A DNA stretch of 5,689 nucleotides from Clostridia bacterium (lineage in GTDB: Bacteria; Bacillota; Clostridia; RUG12999): assembly GCA_017502065.1 (NCBI GenBank), contig JAFVVU010000218.1, positions 1-5,689 on the forward strand, given 5' to 3'. The position numbers were made by a program, and so were the translations under genes. Below are positions 5,267 to 5,689 of this stretch, piece by piece (within the stretch, counting starts at the first letter, position 1; every line of letters starts with the position of its first letter). The notes under the pieces were generated by a model, which did no database searches, was not told the DNA's origin, and worked only from the letters and a program-made list of their open reading frames with translations.

Positions 5267-5302
5267 ATAGGTATTAAATTTAAAATGAGGAGTTGTTTTT
5301 TT

Positions 5303-5689
5303 ATGAACAGAGTATATAACTTTTCAGCTGGTCCGTCCATGCTGCCACTTCCCGTACTTGAACAGTGTGCAAAAGAAATGACAGACTATAACGGAAGCGG
5401 TATGTCCGTAATGGAAATGAGTCACCGTTCACCTGTTTATGATGCAATTATCAAAGAAGCGGAAAAAGATCTCCGTGAACTTATGAACATTCCGGATAAC
5501 TATAAGGTTCTTTTTGTACAGGGTGGTGCATCAACACAGTTTGCAGCAATCCCGCTTAACCTTATGAAAACAGGTAAAGCTGACTATGTAGTTTCAGGTC
5601 AGTTCTCCAAAAAAGCTTATGAAGAGGCTCAGAAATACGGCGATGCTAAATGTATTGCAAGTTCAAAAGACAGAACTTTCGCATATATC
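5303..5689 (+). CDS. serC: Phosphoserine aminotransferase SerC (N-terminal 129 residues)
   Basis: The visible part starts [15 protein letters not shown], the hallmark N-terminus of SerC, and continues with MSHRSP (39-44, H41 and R42 in the substrate-binding loop) and the PLP-phosphate-binding segment VQGGASTQF (72-80). SerC is a cytoplasmic PLP enzyme that converts 3-phosphohydroxypyruvate and glutamate to 3-phosphoserine and 2-oxoglutarate in serine biosynthesis. Full-length members are about 360 residues, so roughly a third is present and the PLP-binding lysine lies beyond the window. The ATG at 5303-5305 is set by the AGGAG site and by the family N-terminus. It is transcribed divergently from the PAP2/mgtE leader; serA or other serine genes may follow outside the window. 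Confidence 0.96.
   Translation, partial: MNRVYNFSAGPSMLPLPVLEQCAKEMTDYNGSGMSVMEMSHRSPVYDAIIKEAEKDLRELMNIPDNYKVLFVQGGASTQFAAIPLNLMKTGKADYVVSGQFSKKAYEEAQKYGDAKCIASSKDRTFAYI

Overview
The window looks like chromosome of a low- to moderate-GC, spore-forming-type Firmicute, most likely class Clostridia. The support is AGGAGG-type ribosome-binding sites, near-consensus sigma-A promoters, a Firmicute-type tRNA-Trp 3' half with encoded CCA, a manganese catalase of the kind common in clostridia, and an MgtE magnesium transporter. No species can be named from the sequence alone.

There are two compartments. The left part (1 to about 1211) is more AT-rich. It carries one leftward gene, running off the window edge, for a protein with a long uncharacterised N-terminal region and a RES (NAD+-degrading toxin-type) domain, driven by its own promoter (1027-1055). 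This part ends exactly where an orphan 3' half of a tRNA-Trp gene begins (1212-1256, anticodon loop to CCA). That is the classic scar of an element integrated through a tRNA anticodon loop, so 1-1211 is read as the distal end of a genomic island. From 1212 to 1497 there is no gene but a dense non-coding structure: the tRNA 3' half, a terminator hairpin, an inverted copy of the tRNA T-arm, two more hairpins, and a second direct copy of the last 18 tRNA bases plus AA (20-base repeat) 203 bp downstream, followed by a bidirectional terminator.

The right part (1497-5689) is ordinary backbone. A manganese catalase (1497-2165) is on the minus strand. Next to it is a minus-strand operon of three genes: a PAP2-family membrane phosphatase (4006-4929), a small membrane-anchored Pro/Thr-linker protein (3623-4009, overlapping its predecessor by ATGA) and mgtE (2250-3602, GTG start). 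The operon is preceded by a perfect TTGACA-17-TATAAT promoter, a 23-codon leader ORF, a structured leader and an intrinsic terminator, which together suggest either attenuation or an independent small transcript. Divergently, serC (phosphoserine aminotransferase) starts at 5303 on the plus strand with its own promoter and continues past the right edge.

The most interesting items are the displaced tRNA-Trp half, the compact repeat structure just behind it, the island-borne RES-domain protein, and the leader peptide unit before the PAP2/mgtE operon.
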